Shown in pieces: positions 27,212 through 36,441 of a stretch of 64,000 nt of DNA. The notes beneath the pieces were generated by a model. That model saw only the letters and a list, made by a program, of their open reading frames with translations, was not told the DNA's origin and made no database searches. This DNA comes from Carboxylicivirga sp964602515. GTDB lineage: Bacteria; Bacteroidota; Bacteroidia; Bacteroidales; Marinilabiliaceae. The DNA is taken from NCBI GenBank assembly GCA_964602515.1, contig CAZRRJ010000001.1, forward strand, positions 62,001 through 126,000, in the 5' to 3' direction. A program made the translations under genes and the position numbers. Each line of letters begins with the position of its first letter. The first letter of the stretch is position 1.

Positions 27212-29602
27212 ATGAATAACACAAAGAGTAATACGCCTTTAAGCAATACATACACAAACAATAAGAGTGCTACAGATAACCTGTTTGATTTTAATCGAAT
27301 TATCAGCTTAGTTCTTAAAAACTGGTATTTGTTTTTAATCTCCTTTCCCTTGTGTTTAGGTAGTGTTTTTCTTTATCATCGGTATACGGTACCTGTTTAT
27401 AAAGCATCAGCAACTTTAATGCTAAAGAGAAGTGAGCAGAAAACAATATCACAATCTGATTTGATGGAGGGGTTTGGCTTGTCACCAGAGATGCGTAGTG
27501 TAGAAAATCAAAGTTTTATTATACGTTCCCGTAGCATAATAAAAAAAGCCATTGACCGATTAGATTTTGGTGTTTCTTATTTTCAGGAAGGACGTTTTAA
27601 AAATTCGGAATTGTATACCAATTCACCATTTTATATTGAATTTGATTCTATACATCCGCAATTGCTCAATGTTCCGTTTGAGGTTACATTATTGGCTGAC
27701 AATATGTTGAAAGTGGCTGTCTATACTGATGAAGCTTCATTGCATTCGTTTGCTACAGGGAAGTATGCTGGCAGGGTTGGCGTATTATCTTTTGAGAAAA
27801 GTGTTAAACAAGGGGAGTGGATAACACACAAAAACTTTTCTTTTTGCATTAAGTGTAAACCCAATATGGGTTTAACGCCGGATGTCAGTTACCATTTTGT
27901 GTTTAAATCACATGGTCAGCTTGTTAACGAATATAGGAGTTCATTGTCTGTTACTCCCTATCGTGAAGGTTCAAGTATTTTATTTATCTCTTCAGTGGGA
28001 ACAAATCCAGGGAAAATAATTCATTTTTTAGATGTGTTATGTGAAGTTATATTGGAACATAATCTGGATAGAAAAAATGATATGGCAACTCGTTCTATTG
28101 ATTTTATTGAAGCGCAGTTAGAGATGGTTTCAGATACTTTAGATAAAGTACAAAACAAGTTATCGTTATACCGGAAAGCCAATAGGTTTATGGGCCCATC
28201 AGAGTTTTCGCAAAAACTGGCAGATAAATATTATGAAATAGAAAGCGAGTTGAAAATTCTTGCAATGCGGATTGAATATTATGAGTATTTAAAAGAAAAT
28301 ATTAAAGCTTCAGGAGATATTGAGCAATACATGCTTTCAGTTGTAAATAATGAAAATACAAACTTGGTTACTGAATTGGTAGCACAGTTGATTGAATTAC
28401 AAAAAGAGCTGGAAATACTTCAATCTGCGGCTCATCAAAATAATCAGTATGTAGTTGCACTGAATAACAGAATTGAAGTGACCGTTGATTTGTTGGATAA
28501 AGCGATTAATCAGGTGCTTCGTAATTATAGTCTGGAAAAAGAAAAAAAAGAAAAGGAACTGGACGTTATTTTGGTTGATATGGATAAGCTTCCTGAACTG
28601 GAGAAGGATTACCTGCTGATTGATCGGGCTTATAAGTTAAATGATGCTATATATACGTTTTTATTGCAAAAGCATTCAGAAACACAAATCTCTAAAGCAA
28701 GTAATATTCCCGATAATGAGATTATTGATAGTGCGTCGTTAAGTGCACTTGTTTCTCCAAATAAGAATAGTGACTATAAAAAAGGATTGATGCTGGCTTT
28801 ATTGATTCCAGCTGTTTTTATTGGCTTAAAAGAGTTTTTAAATACGAAAGTCAGAAGCAAAGAGGATCTTAAGTATTTGGTTTCAAATGTTCCGGTCGTA
28901 GGAATGGTTATTCATAGTAAAAGTAATGCAGAAAATGTGATACTGGATCAGCCTCATTCGGTAATTAGTGAATCTTTCAGATCAATTCGTACCAAGTTAA
29001 AGTTTATGGCCGGAACCGAAGGTCTTAAGGTTATTACTTTAACAAGTTCAAATACAGGAGAAGGTAAAACATTTTGTGCTCAGAATATTGCTTCTGTATT
29101 TGGGATCTCTGGGAAAAAAACGGTTTTGGTTGGTTTTGATATGCGTAAACCACGCCTGACAGCTCTTTTTAATTTGCAGGGTGAATTAGGCTTATCGAAT
29201 TATTATATAGGACAGAGTACTGTTAGTGAAATAGTATATGCTACATCACAAGAGAATGTATTTGTGATACCAGCCGGTCCAATACCGCCTAATCCAAGTG
29301 AGTTAATAGTGGGTGAGCGTACCAATGAGTTGTATACGTATTTACGTCAAGAGTTTGATATTATTGTTATCGATTCGCCTCCGATTGGTTTGGTGGCTGA
29401 CGCAAGGCTATTAATGCAACATTCAGACTGTAATTTATTTGTTGTTCGATCAAATTATACATCAAAAGAGCATATGGCTCATACAATTGATGGATTGATT
29501 AGTGAGCATGTTGAGGGGCTTGGAATTATACTTAATGATATTTCCAGTAATGAAAAGGGCTATGGTTATTATTCTGCCGAATATTATGAAGGGAAAGTTT
29601 AG
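27212..29602 (+). CDS. Wzc-type polysaccharide tyrosine autokinase / chain-length protein
   Basis: The 796-residue inner-membrane protein has a Wzz-like domain (transmembrane about 38-58, periplasmic coiled-coil about 290-480, second transmembrane about 525-543). A cytoplasmic BY-kinase domain follows, with Walker A (SSNTGEGKT, about 612), Walker A' (VGFDMRKPR) and Walker B (IIVIDSPP). The C-terminus is Tyr-rich (YGYYSAEYYEGKV), the usual autophosphorylation cluster. It would control length and export of capsule or exopolysaccharide. The usual Wza partner and glycosyltransferase cluster are missing here; only one GT2 gene lies next to it, on the other strand. Confidence 0.92.
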   Translation: MNNTKSNTPLSNTYTNNKSATDNLFDFNRIISLVLKNWYLFLISFPLCLGSVFLYHRYTVPVYKASATLMLKRSEQKTISQSDLMEGFGLSPEMRSVENQSFIIRSRSIIKKAIDRLDFGVSYFQEGRFKNSELYTNSPFYIEFDSIHPQLLNVPFEVTLLADNMLKVAVYTDEASLHSFATGKYAGRVGVLSFEKSVKQGEWITHKNFSFCIKCKPNMGLTPDVSYHFVFKSHGQLVNEYRSSLSVTPYREGSSILFISSVGTNPGKIIHFLDVLCEVILEHNLDRKNDMATRSIDFIEAQLEMVSDTLDKVQNKLSLYRKANRFMGPSEFSQKLADKYYEIESELKILAMRIEYYEYLKENIKASGDIEQYMLSVVNNENTNLVTELVAQLIELQKELEILQSAAHQNNQYVVALNNRIEVTVDLLDKAINQVLRNYSLEKEKKEKELDVILVDMDKLPELEKDYLLIDRAYKLNDAIYTFLLQKHSETQISKASNIPDNEIIDSASLSALVSPNKNSDYKKGLMLALLIPAVFIGLKEFLNTKVRSKEDLKYLVSNVPVVGMVIHSKSNAENVILDQPHSVISESFRSIRTKLKFMAGTEGLKVITLTSSNTGEGKTFCAQNIASVFGISGKKTVLVGFDMRKPRLTALFNLQGELGLSNYYIGQSTVSEIVYATSQENVFVIPAGPIPPNPSELIVGERTNELYTYLRQEFDIIVIDSPPIGLVADARLLMQHSDCNLFVVRSNYTSKEHMAHTIDGLISEHVEGLGIILNDISSNEKGYGYYSAEYYEGKV

Positions 29603-29608
29603 GTTTAT

Positions 29609-30361
29609 TTATTTTGAAGTGAATTGTGATAGTTTACTAAAATTTTTTACAAACAGGGCGACTAAGCCTCCAATGTTATTGTTCTTAAGTGCTTTGTAAT
29701 CTTCTTTTGATTTGCGGATAATGTTTTTAACGGAGTTATTGCTAATGCCCCCCAAGCGCATGTTAATCATTGTTCTATTGTTAAAGAAACTGTTGGTTTT
29801 TGAATTGGAAAATAAACGAAGCATATAATCATAGTCTGCTGAAATCCTAAAACTTGTATTAAACCCGCCCGTTTCTTTAATCAGATCATTCTTTATATAT
29901 ACAGTTGGATGTGGTGGCATCCAGCCACGCTTAAGAAGAGATGTTTTAAAGGCTTTACTTTGCCAATACCTTATAATCTGAAAAGAAGGTGTTGTTTTTA
30001 TGTAGTTAAGGTTACCATATATAACATTGTAATTCGTATTTATTGTATTAAGTAGTAAATCTTCAATAACAGCATTGTCAAAGAATAAATCATCGGCATG
30101 AAGAAAACCAATCCATTCTCCACTTGCCATTGAAAGGCCTTTGTTCATTGCATCATAGATCCCGTTGTCTGGTTCGCTTATCCATTTGTCAATATAAGCT
30201 TCATTTTCACGGATAATCTTTAGTGTATCATCTTTGGAATTTCCATCAATAATAATGTATTCAATATTATGTCGTGCTGTTTGTTGGTTAACACTCTTAA
30301 TCGTGTCAGGTAGTGTTGTAGCACAGTTGAAAGCAACGGTTATGATAGAAACTTTTTTCAT
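29609..30361 (-). CDS. Family 2 glycosyltransferase
   Basis: The 250-residue protein has a GT-A fold: SIITVAFNCATTLPDTIKSV at the N-terminus, IIIDGNSKDDT, the nucleotide-sugar motif EPDNGIYDAMNKG, and the metal-binding LHADD. GT2 enzymes of this type transfer sugars to growing surface polysaccharides or lipid-linked glycans. Acceptor and donor are unknown. The gene is convergent with the autokinase gene, 6 bases apart, and 22 bases downstream of the membrane-anchored protein gene on its own strand. Confidence 0.9.
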   Translation of the reverse strand: MKKVSIITVAFNCATTLPDTIKSVNQQTARHNIEYIIIDGNSKDDTLKIIRENEAYIDKWISEPDNGIYDAMNKGLSMASGEWIGFLHADDLFFDNAVIEDLLLNTINTNYNVIYGNLNYIKTTPSFQIIRYWQSKAFKTSLLKRGWMPPHPTVYIKNDLIKETGGFNTSFRISADYDYMLRLFSNSKTNSFFNNRTMINMRLGGISNNSVKNIIRKSKEDYKALKNNNIGGLVALFVKNFSKLSQFTSK

Positions 30362-30382
30362 AGGTACAGAGCAATGATAATG

Positions 30383-30910
30383 CTAGTCAAAATAATAGAG
30401 TTGGATATCTTTTTTTAAAGCTTTTTTTGCTTTAACAATATGGAAGTTGGTTTCATTAATTGCTTTTTCAAGAATAATTTTTGATAATTGCATTGAAGGA
30501 GAGTTGGGCTGAACTTCGGCTGAGCATGTATTTAGTAATTTAATAACTTCATCCCTCGACTTTATAATCTGATCCCAGGTGGAGGCAGGTAAATAGATTT
30601 GCATGGCAAAGTTGTGTTCAAATTCCTTGCGAATACTTTGCAACAATATGCTTTGCAACTGCAGGCTTGTTAGGCCTTGTTTTTGTTCTCTTAATACCAA
30701 TGCTTCCGGGGTAATTCTTTCCAGCAAAATTGATAAGCGTTCATAAGCCTGCAGACGTGTCGGAATAAGTTCTTTAAAAGTACTGTTAGCCAATTCTAGT
30801 TGTTTTAATTTAATGTTATGCTTTAAAAACCAGTGAATAAGAATTAATAAAGGAGTTGCGATAAGTAAGGTTGATACTGATGTTTGGATTAGATCTGCGG
30901 AAGAAATCAT
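30383..30910 (-). CDS. Membrane-anchored protein of unknown function (DUF7935-like)
   Basis: From the ATG at 30910 the protein is 175 residues: an N-terminal transmembrane segment (STLLIATPLLILIHWFL), a coiled linker, then a helical soluble domain with LIPTRLQAYERLSILLERI and a conserved-looking core. Longer starts at 30964 or 30937 add a second hydrophobic stretch and are less likely. The pattern fits a small uncharacterised Bacteroidota family. It may be co-transcribed with the GT2 gene downstream. Confidence 0.6.
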   Translation of the reverse strand: MISSADLIQTSVSTLLIATPLLILIHWFLKHNIKLKQLELANSTFKELIPTRLQAYERLSILLERITPEALVLREQKQGLTSLQLQSILLQSIRKEFEHNFAMQIYLPASTWDQIIKSRDEVIKLLNTCSAEVQPNSPSMQLSKIILEKAINETNFHIVKAKKALKKDIQLYYFD

Positions 30911-31097
30911 GAAACTTAAAATTATGTGGTTACCCATTAAGGTTATTAAAATGCAAATTAACAAATTAGAATTATATACAAATGATAATGGTTAATTTAA
31001 CGTTTCTCATTAATAAATAGTTATTATGTGTAAGTCAAAAACTATGCATAGATTACAATACTTGTATTCTTTTTAGTTATAAGCTTATATTTTTTAC

Positions 31098-31105
31098 TAA
31101 TTTTG
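31098..31105 (+). promoter_or_regulatory. -7 promoter element of the aminotransferase gene
   Basis: TAATTTTG matches TAnnTTTG exactly, 93 bases before the chosen ATG at 31198. A T-rich -33 region (31069-31075) lies about 23 bases upstream. Confidence 0.45.
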
Positions 31106-31197
31106 CTGCTATTCGGTTGCAAGATATAAAATGTTTTGCATCGAATAGTTTTAGCGTAAGAGAATTGTCACTAAATTATAGAATAGGAGATCTGTTG

Positions 31198-32397
31198 ATG
31201 AGTACAGCAATTATTTCAAAAAGGATAAATCAATTATCTGAATCGCAAACTATTCAGATGAATCAAAAAAGCAGGGAATTAAAAGAAAGTGGTGTTGATG
31301 TCATTAATTTAACTTTGGGCGAGCCAGACTTTAATACTCCTGAGCATATTAAAGAAGCAGCAATTGAAGCGGTTCATAATAATGTGACACATTATCCGCC
31401 TGTTGCTGGTTTTCCTGTTCTGAAAAAGGCTATTGCAGACAAATTGAAGCAAGATAATGGGTTAGACTATTCGCCTGAACAAATTGTGGTTTCCAGTGGA
31501 GCTAAACACAGTTTGGCTAATGTTCTTCAATGCATCATTGATAAAGGAGATGAAGTGATTATTCCAGCACCCTTTTGGGTGAGTTACCTTGAGCTTGTTA
31601 AACTTGCAGAGGGTATTCCTGTAGTTGTTGAGGCTGGTGTGGATCAGCAGTTTAAGATTACAGCGCAGCAGTTGGAAGATAGTATAACGCCACAGACAAA
31701 GGCCATTCTTTTTAATTCTCCATCAAACCCAACAGGAAGTGTATATTCTTATGAAGAATTAGAGGCTATTGCTAAAGTACTTGAAAAATATCCACACATT
31801 TACATCCTGTCTGATGAAATATATGAGAAAATAAATTTTGTTGGAAAGCATGTGAGTTTAGCAGAATTTACAACCTTAAAAGAGCGTACAATAGTTATCA
31901 ACGGCGTTTCTAAAGGATATGCGATGACAGGATGGAGAATTGGTTATATTGCTGCTCCCCAGTTTATTGCAAAAGCTGTAATAAAACTTCAGGGACAGTT
32001 TACTTCAGGCGTATGTGGAATTGCGCAAATGGCATCAGTACAGGCTTTTAAAGGAGATCAGAAGTGTGTTGAGGATATGCGTATTGCATTTGAGATGCGT
32101 CGTGATCTGGTGCTTAGAATCGTTAATACCATACCTGATTTTAATGTTGTCGTACCGGAAGGTGCATTCTATATCTTTCCTGATATAAGTGCTTATTTTG
32201 GAAAAAGAAATGGAGATACAGTAATAAATACATCTATGGATATGTGTATGTATTTACTTGAAAAAGCGTATGTCGCTTCTGTTCCTGGTAGTGCCTTTGG
32301 AAGTGAAAACTGTGTTCGTTTTTCATATGCAGCATCCGATGATTTATTAAGTGAAGCATTTAGTCGTGTTAAAGACGCTTTGGCTCAGTTAAAATAA
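31198..32397 (+). CDS. Class I/II PLP aminotransferase (aspartate aminotransferase type)
   Basis: The protein is 399 residues from ATG 31198 (MSTAIISKRINQLSESQTIQ, the usual family start, after an AGGAGA ribosome site); the frame is also open upstream to a TTG at 31117. Motifs are LGEPDFNTP, NSPSNPTG, LSDEIYEKI and the PLP-lysine region NGVSKGYAMTGWRIGY. It transfers amino groups between aspartate and 2-oxoglutarate, or acts on related substrates such as prephenate or aromatic acids. It is a single gene. Confidence 0.93.
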   Translation: MSTAIISKRINQLSESQTIQMNQKSRELKESGVDVINLTLGEPDFNTPEHIKEAAIEAVHNNVTHYPPVAGFPVLKKAIADKLKQDNGLDYSPEQIVVSSGAKHSLANVLQCIIDKGDEVIIPAPFWVSYLELVKLAEGIPVVVEAGVDQQFKITAQQLEDSITPQTKAILFNSPSNPTGSVYSYEELEAIAKVLEKYPHIYILSDEIYEKINFVGKHVSLAEFTTLKERTIVINGVSKGYAMTGWRIGYIAAPQFIAKAVIKLQGQFTSGVCGIAQMASVQAFKGDQKCVEDMRIAFEMRRDLVLRIVNTIPDFNVVVPEGAFYIFPDISAYFGKRNGDTVINTSMDMCMYLLEKAYVASVPGSAFGSENCVRFSYAASDDLLSEAFSRVKDALAQLK

Positions 32398-32492
32398 TTT
32401 GCTAATTCTGTTGATAACTAATCGTTTTAAATCACATAAAAAAATTGTTTCTTTGAAATGTAAAAGTTTATAATAAGAGGAACAGGAATCGT

Positions 32493-33224
32493 ATGGGTAT
32501 GCAACCAATTAAAAGCACTAACTCGGAAGGTAAGATTGTTGAATTTAAAAATGCGTGTATACGCCAGCAGGAACACCTTATATTGCAGGATGTTAATTTT
32601 AGTATTGAGCAGGGGGAGTTTGTTTATTTAATTGGAAAGGTAGGGAGTGGTAAGTCAAGTTTGCTCAAAACTATGTATAAGGAGTTGCCTTTGAATGAAG
32701 GTTATGGTTTTGTTGCAGGTTACCCTTTAAAGGGTATAAAGAGCAAACAAATACCCCTTTTGAGACGAAAAATGGGCATTATATTTCAGGATTTTCAATT
32801 GTTATCTGATCGAAGCGTTTATAATAATCTTAAGTTTGTACTAAAGGCTACCGGCTGGAAGGATAAGAAAGATATGGATAAACGAATAAGAGATGTGCTT
32901 TCTCATGTGGATATGGTGCATAAAGGCTATAAAATGCCGCATCAGCTTTCAGGTGGTGAGCAACAACGTATAGGAATAGCCCGCTCTTTACTAAATTCTC
33001 CTGATTTAATTTTAGCAGATGAGCCTACTGGTAATCTTGATCCGGATACTTCTGATGAATTAATGCATTTGTTAAAGAAGATCTGTGTTTCAGGAAATAC
33101 TGTGGTTATGGCAACGCATAATTATAATTTACTGAAAAAATTTCCTGGCAGAACAATTCGATGCGAAGATACACGCTTGTTTGAATCAAAGCAGGAAGAG
33201 ATAGATTTTGACCTTCTGGTGTGA
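32493..33224 (+). CDS. ftsE: Cell-division ABC ATPase FtsE
   Basis: The 243-residue ATPase has Walker A GKVGSGKSSLLK, signature LSGGEQQRIGIARS, and Walker B LILADEPTGNLDPDT. The FtsE-type sequence (YKELPLNEGYGFVAGYPLKG, FQDFQLLSDRSVYNNL) distinguishes it from transporters of the Lol type, though the two are close. FtsE with FtsX controls peptidoglycan hydrolases at the septum; no ftsX is next to it here. The following genes code for envelope proteins. Confidence 0.87.
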   Translation: MGMQPIKSTNSEGKIVEFKNACIRQQEHLILQDVNFSIEQGEFVYLIGKVGSGKSSLLKTMYKELPLNEGYGFVAGYPLKGIKSKQIPLLRRKMGIIFQDFQLLSDRSVYNNLKFVLKATGWKDKKDMDKRIRDVLSHVDMVHKGYKMPHQLSGGEQQRIGIARSLLNSPDLILADEPTGNLDPDTSDELMHLLKKICVSGNTVVMATHNYNLLKKFPGRTIRCEDTRLFESKQEEIDFDLLV

Positions 33225-33364
33225 AATTAACTTTAGTAATGCGCTTTTCTGCTAAATCACTTTTATTATCTTTAACGCTTAAATATTGTTTTTCTCAATA
33301 GACTAAAAGTGGGAAAGTTGCGTTTAAATATTCAGATATACTAATACAATAAGGCCTTATCCGT

Positions 33365-36300
33365 ATGATGAGAAAAATAGCACTTTTGCTTTTTATAAGC
33401 CTTGTGCATTATTCCTTTGCACAGCAATCACTTAAGTACAAATCAGATGAGCAATTATATGAGCGTGGTATGGAGATGTACCGTATTGGCAAGTATGGTT
33501 TAGCTCGAATTAACTTCTCTAAATATGTTCAGGAGCAAAGTAACATGGTATCCTCAAAAGTGGCAGAAGCAGCTTATTTGTCGCATGTTTGTGCTCAAAA
33601 ACTTGAGAATGATGATTTAAAGTTTTTATGGGAAGATTATATTAGGAAATATCCTTATAGTAATAGGTTGCCCTACGCAAAAGTGAATATGGGTGATTAC
33701 TATAAAGATTTAAAAAAATATAAGCAGGCTTCACGTTGGTATGAAAAGGTAAGTCCAGCAGTGCTTGATGAAGAAACAAGAACTGAATATTACTTTTCTT
33801 CGGGCTATGTGCTTTTTATGATGAATGAGTATGACAAGGCCTTACTCAAATTCAATAAAATAAAAGACAGAGATAATAAGTACAACACTTCTGTGAAGTA
33901 TTATTATGCCCATATACAGTATGAAAAGGGTAACTACCAAACAGCTCTTGAAGAGTTTAAGGAACTTGAGAATGAAAAAGGGTTTGAGAAGGTTATTTCG
34001 TTTTATATTGCTCAAATTCATTATTTGCAAGAAGATTATATTAATGCAATAAAATATGCAGAACCCTTGTTGGATCAAGGAACAAAACAACGGCAAGCTG
34101 ATATGAACAGGATAATTGCTGATTCATATTATGCCAATAAAGAGTATGCAAAGTCAATACCTTATTATGAAAAAACAATAAAACAGTCTTCTGTACCAAA
34201 GCGGGAAGATTTTTACCATCTTGGTTTTGCTAACTATTTTATAGGTAATTACAAAGAGGCCTCAGAGGGTTTGTCAAAAGTAACATCGTCCGATGATGTT
34301 ATGTCACAAAATGCTTACTACCATTTAGGTGATTGTTACCTTAAATTTGATGATAAAAAGCGGGCACGTGTAGCTTTTGAAGCTGCCTCTAAATACGAGT
34401 TTGATAAAGATATTCAGGAAGATGGTTTATTTAATTACATCAAGTTGAATTACGAAATGTCCTATTCTCCTTTCAATGAAATTATTAATTCGTTTATGAC
34501 TTTTATTGAGTTGTTTCCGGAGAGCGATAAAGTTGATCAGGCATATGAATATTTGGGAAGAGCTTTTCTTACAACTAAAAATTATCGCGATGCGCTTGCA
34601 TCAATGGAGAAAATAAAAAGAAAAAATGGTGATGTATACCGGGCTTTACAACGCGTTGCATATTACCGGGGATTAGAGCTATTTACAGATTTGAGTTTTA
34701 CAGAAGCGATTGATTTTTTCAACTATAGTTTAAAATATGGTGAGTATGATAAAACCTTAAAGGTAGGTGCCTATTATTGGAGAGGTGAGGCCTGGTACAG
34801 AACAAATGATTATGGAAAAGCAATTCAGGATTTTCGTGAATTTATTTTTCAACCTGGTTCATATCAGATGAAAGAATTTGCCGCAGCTCATTATAATATT
34901 GCCTATGCCTACTTTAAGCAGAAAGAGTACGATGAAGCAAAAAGTTGGTTTAGGAAGTTTATCAATATATCTGATGGTCATGACCGGGTAATGTATGGGG
35001 ATGCATTAAACAGGATTGGAGACTGCTATTTTGTGGAGCGTCAGTTTTTGTCAGCAATTGATTTTTACGATCAGGCATCCAGAGTTCCCGAAGGGTCACC
35101 TGATTACGCTTTGTACCAGAAAGCTTTCTGTTTAGGGTTAGAGAAACAATATGATCGTAAGATCAGTGAATTAAATGTAATGGTGAATCGTTATCCTCAA
35201 TCTTCGTATGTTGATGATGCCTTATATGAAACAGGACAATCTTATGTGGCACTGGGAAATCTGGATAAGGCGATTTATAATTACAAGCAAACTAAAGAAA
35301 AGTATCCGAAAGGAAGTTATGCCAAAAAGGCTATGCTACAGTTGGGTTTGGTTTACTACAATAGCAATGACAGTGATAACTCAATGAAATTTTATAAGCG
35401 TGTTGTAAATGAATATCCCGGAACGGAAGAAGCAGAAGATGCTTTGGCTGGCATAAGAAATATATATATGGAAAAAAATGACTTGAATGGTTATATGCAA
35501 TATACGAATAGTTTAGGAGCATTTGCCCGGGTTGACGAACGTGAGAAAGACTCTTTAACCTTTGTTGGAGCAGAGCGTTTTTATATGCAAAGTGATTGCG
35601 ATAGAGCTGTTAGTCATTTTAAAAACTATCTGAAACAGTTCTCCGATGGTAAATTTGTCCTTAATGCGCATTTCTATAAAGCTGATTGTCAGTATAAAAT
35701 AGGAGAGTACAGCGAGGCGTTAAGCTCATTCGAATATGTTGCTAACAGGGAGCGAAGTTTGTTTACCGAAGAGGCTTTAATTAAAATGGGAGAATTACAT
35801 TATCAACAGAAGGCATACCGCCAGGCATATGAGAGTTTTTCCAGGTTGGAATTAGAGGCTGAAATTGAAGAAAACCGCCTGGAAGCTAAAATTGGTAAAA
35901 TGCGTTGTTTAGCCAAACTTGATGAGCCGGAAGAGTGTATCAAGGCAGCAAAAAAACTAATGTCATCCGGAAAGGTAGCGGATGAAATTAAGCGTGAAGC
36001 AATCTTTATTATAGCACAGAGCTATCATAACCTGGGAGATATTAATCAGGCATTAGAAAATTACCAGGTAATTGCCAGTAATACAAAAAGTATTGAAGGA
36101 GCAGAATCAAAATACTGGGTTGCACAAATTAAGTTTAATCAAAATGATGCTTATGGTGCTGAAAGAGTCATTTTTGATTACATTGATAAAGGCACTTCCC
36201 ATCAATATTGGCTGGCACGGAGTTTTATTTTATTGTCAGAGATATATTATGGAAGAGGAGAAAATTTTCAGGCACTTCAATATTTGCAAAGTATAAAGGA

Positions 36301-36403
36301 AAATTATAAGGGAGATGACGATATACACAGTCGGGTTGATATGTATATTGAAAAGTGGAAGGTAGATGATAGTGTTAATGATGAGACGGATAATGCCGCT
36401 TAA
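33365..36403 (+). CDS. Large exported tetratricopeptide repeat protein
   Basis: The 1012-residue protein has a signal peptide (MMRKIALLLFISLVHYSFAQ) and more than a dozen TPR/Sel1-like or tol-pal YbgF-like repeats throughout, for example SKYVQEQS, EYDKALLKFNKIKD and GEYSEALSSFEYVAN. No catalytic motif is seen. It is probably periplasmic and works as a scaffold. It is followed after 14 bases by an outer-membrane barrel gene, so the two probably form one envelope complex. Confidence 0.88.
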   Translation: MMRKIALLLFISLVHYSFAQQSLKYKSDEQLYERGMEMYRIGKYGLARINFSKYVQEQSNMVSSKVAEAAYLSHVCAQKLENDDLKFLWEDYIRKYPYSNRLPYAKVNMGDYYKDLKKYKQASRWYEKVSPAVLDEETRTEYYFSSGYVLFMMNEYDKALLKFNKIKDRDNKYNTSVKYYYAHIQYEKGNYQTALEEFKELENEKGFEKVISFYIAQIHYLQEDYINAIKYAEPLLDQGTKQRQADMNRIIADSYYANKEYAKSIPYYEKTIKQSSVPKREDFYHLGFANYFIGNYKEASEGLSKVTSSDDVMSQNAYYHLGDCYLKFDDKKRARVAFEAASKYEFDKDIQEDGLFNYIKLNYEMSYSPFNEIINSFMTFIELFPESDKVDQAYEYLGRAFLTTKNYRDALASMEKIKRKNGDVYRALQRVAYYRGLELFTDLSFTEAIDFFNYSLKYGEYDKTLKVGAYYWRGEAWYRTNDYGKAIQDFREFIFQPGSYQMKEFAAAHYNIAYAYFKQKEYDEAKSWFRKFINISDGHDRVMYGDALNRIGDCYFVERQFLSAIDFYDQASRVPEGSPDYALYQKAFCLGLEKQYDRKISELNVMVNRYPQSSYVDDALYETGQSYVALGNLDKAIYNYKQTKEKYPKGSYAKKAMLQLGLVYYNSNDSDNSMKFYKRVVNEYPGTEEAEDALAGIRNIYMEKNDLNGYMQYTNSLGAFARVDEREKDSLTFVGAERFYMQSDCDRAVSHFKNYLKQFSDGKFVLNAHFYKADCQYKIGEYSEALSSFEYVANRERSLFTEEALIKMGELHYQQKAYRQAYESFSRLELEAEIEENRLEAKIGKMRCLAKLDEPEECIKAAKKLMSSGKVADEIKREAIFIIAQSYHNLGDINQALENYQVIASNTKSIEGAESKYWVAQIKFNQNDAYGAERVIFDYIDKGTSHQYWLARSFILLSEIYYGRGENFQALQYLQSIKENYKGDDDIHSRVDMYIEKWKVDDSVNDETDNAA

Positions 36404-36441
36404 TCAATGGTTGTATAATGATTAGATTCAAAGGATTTAGG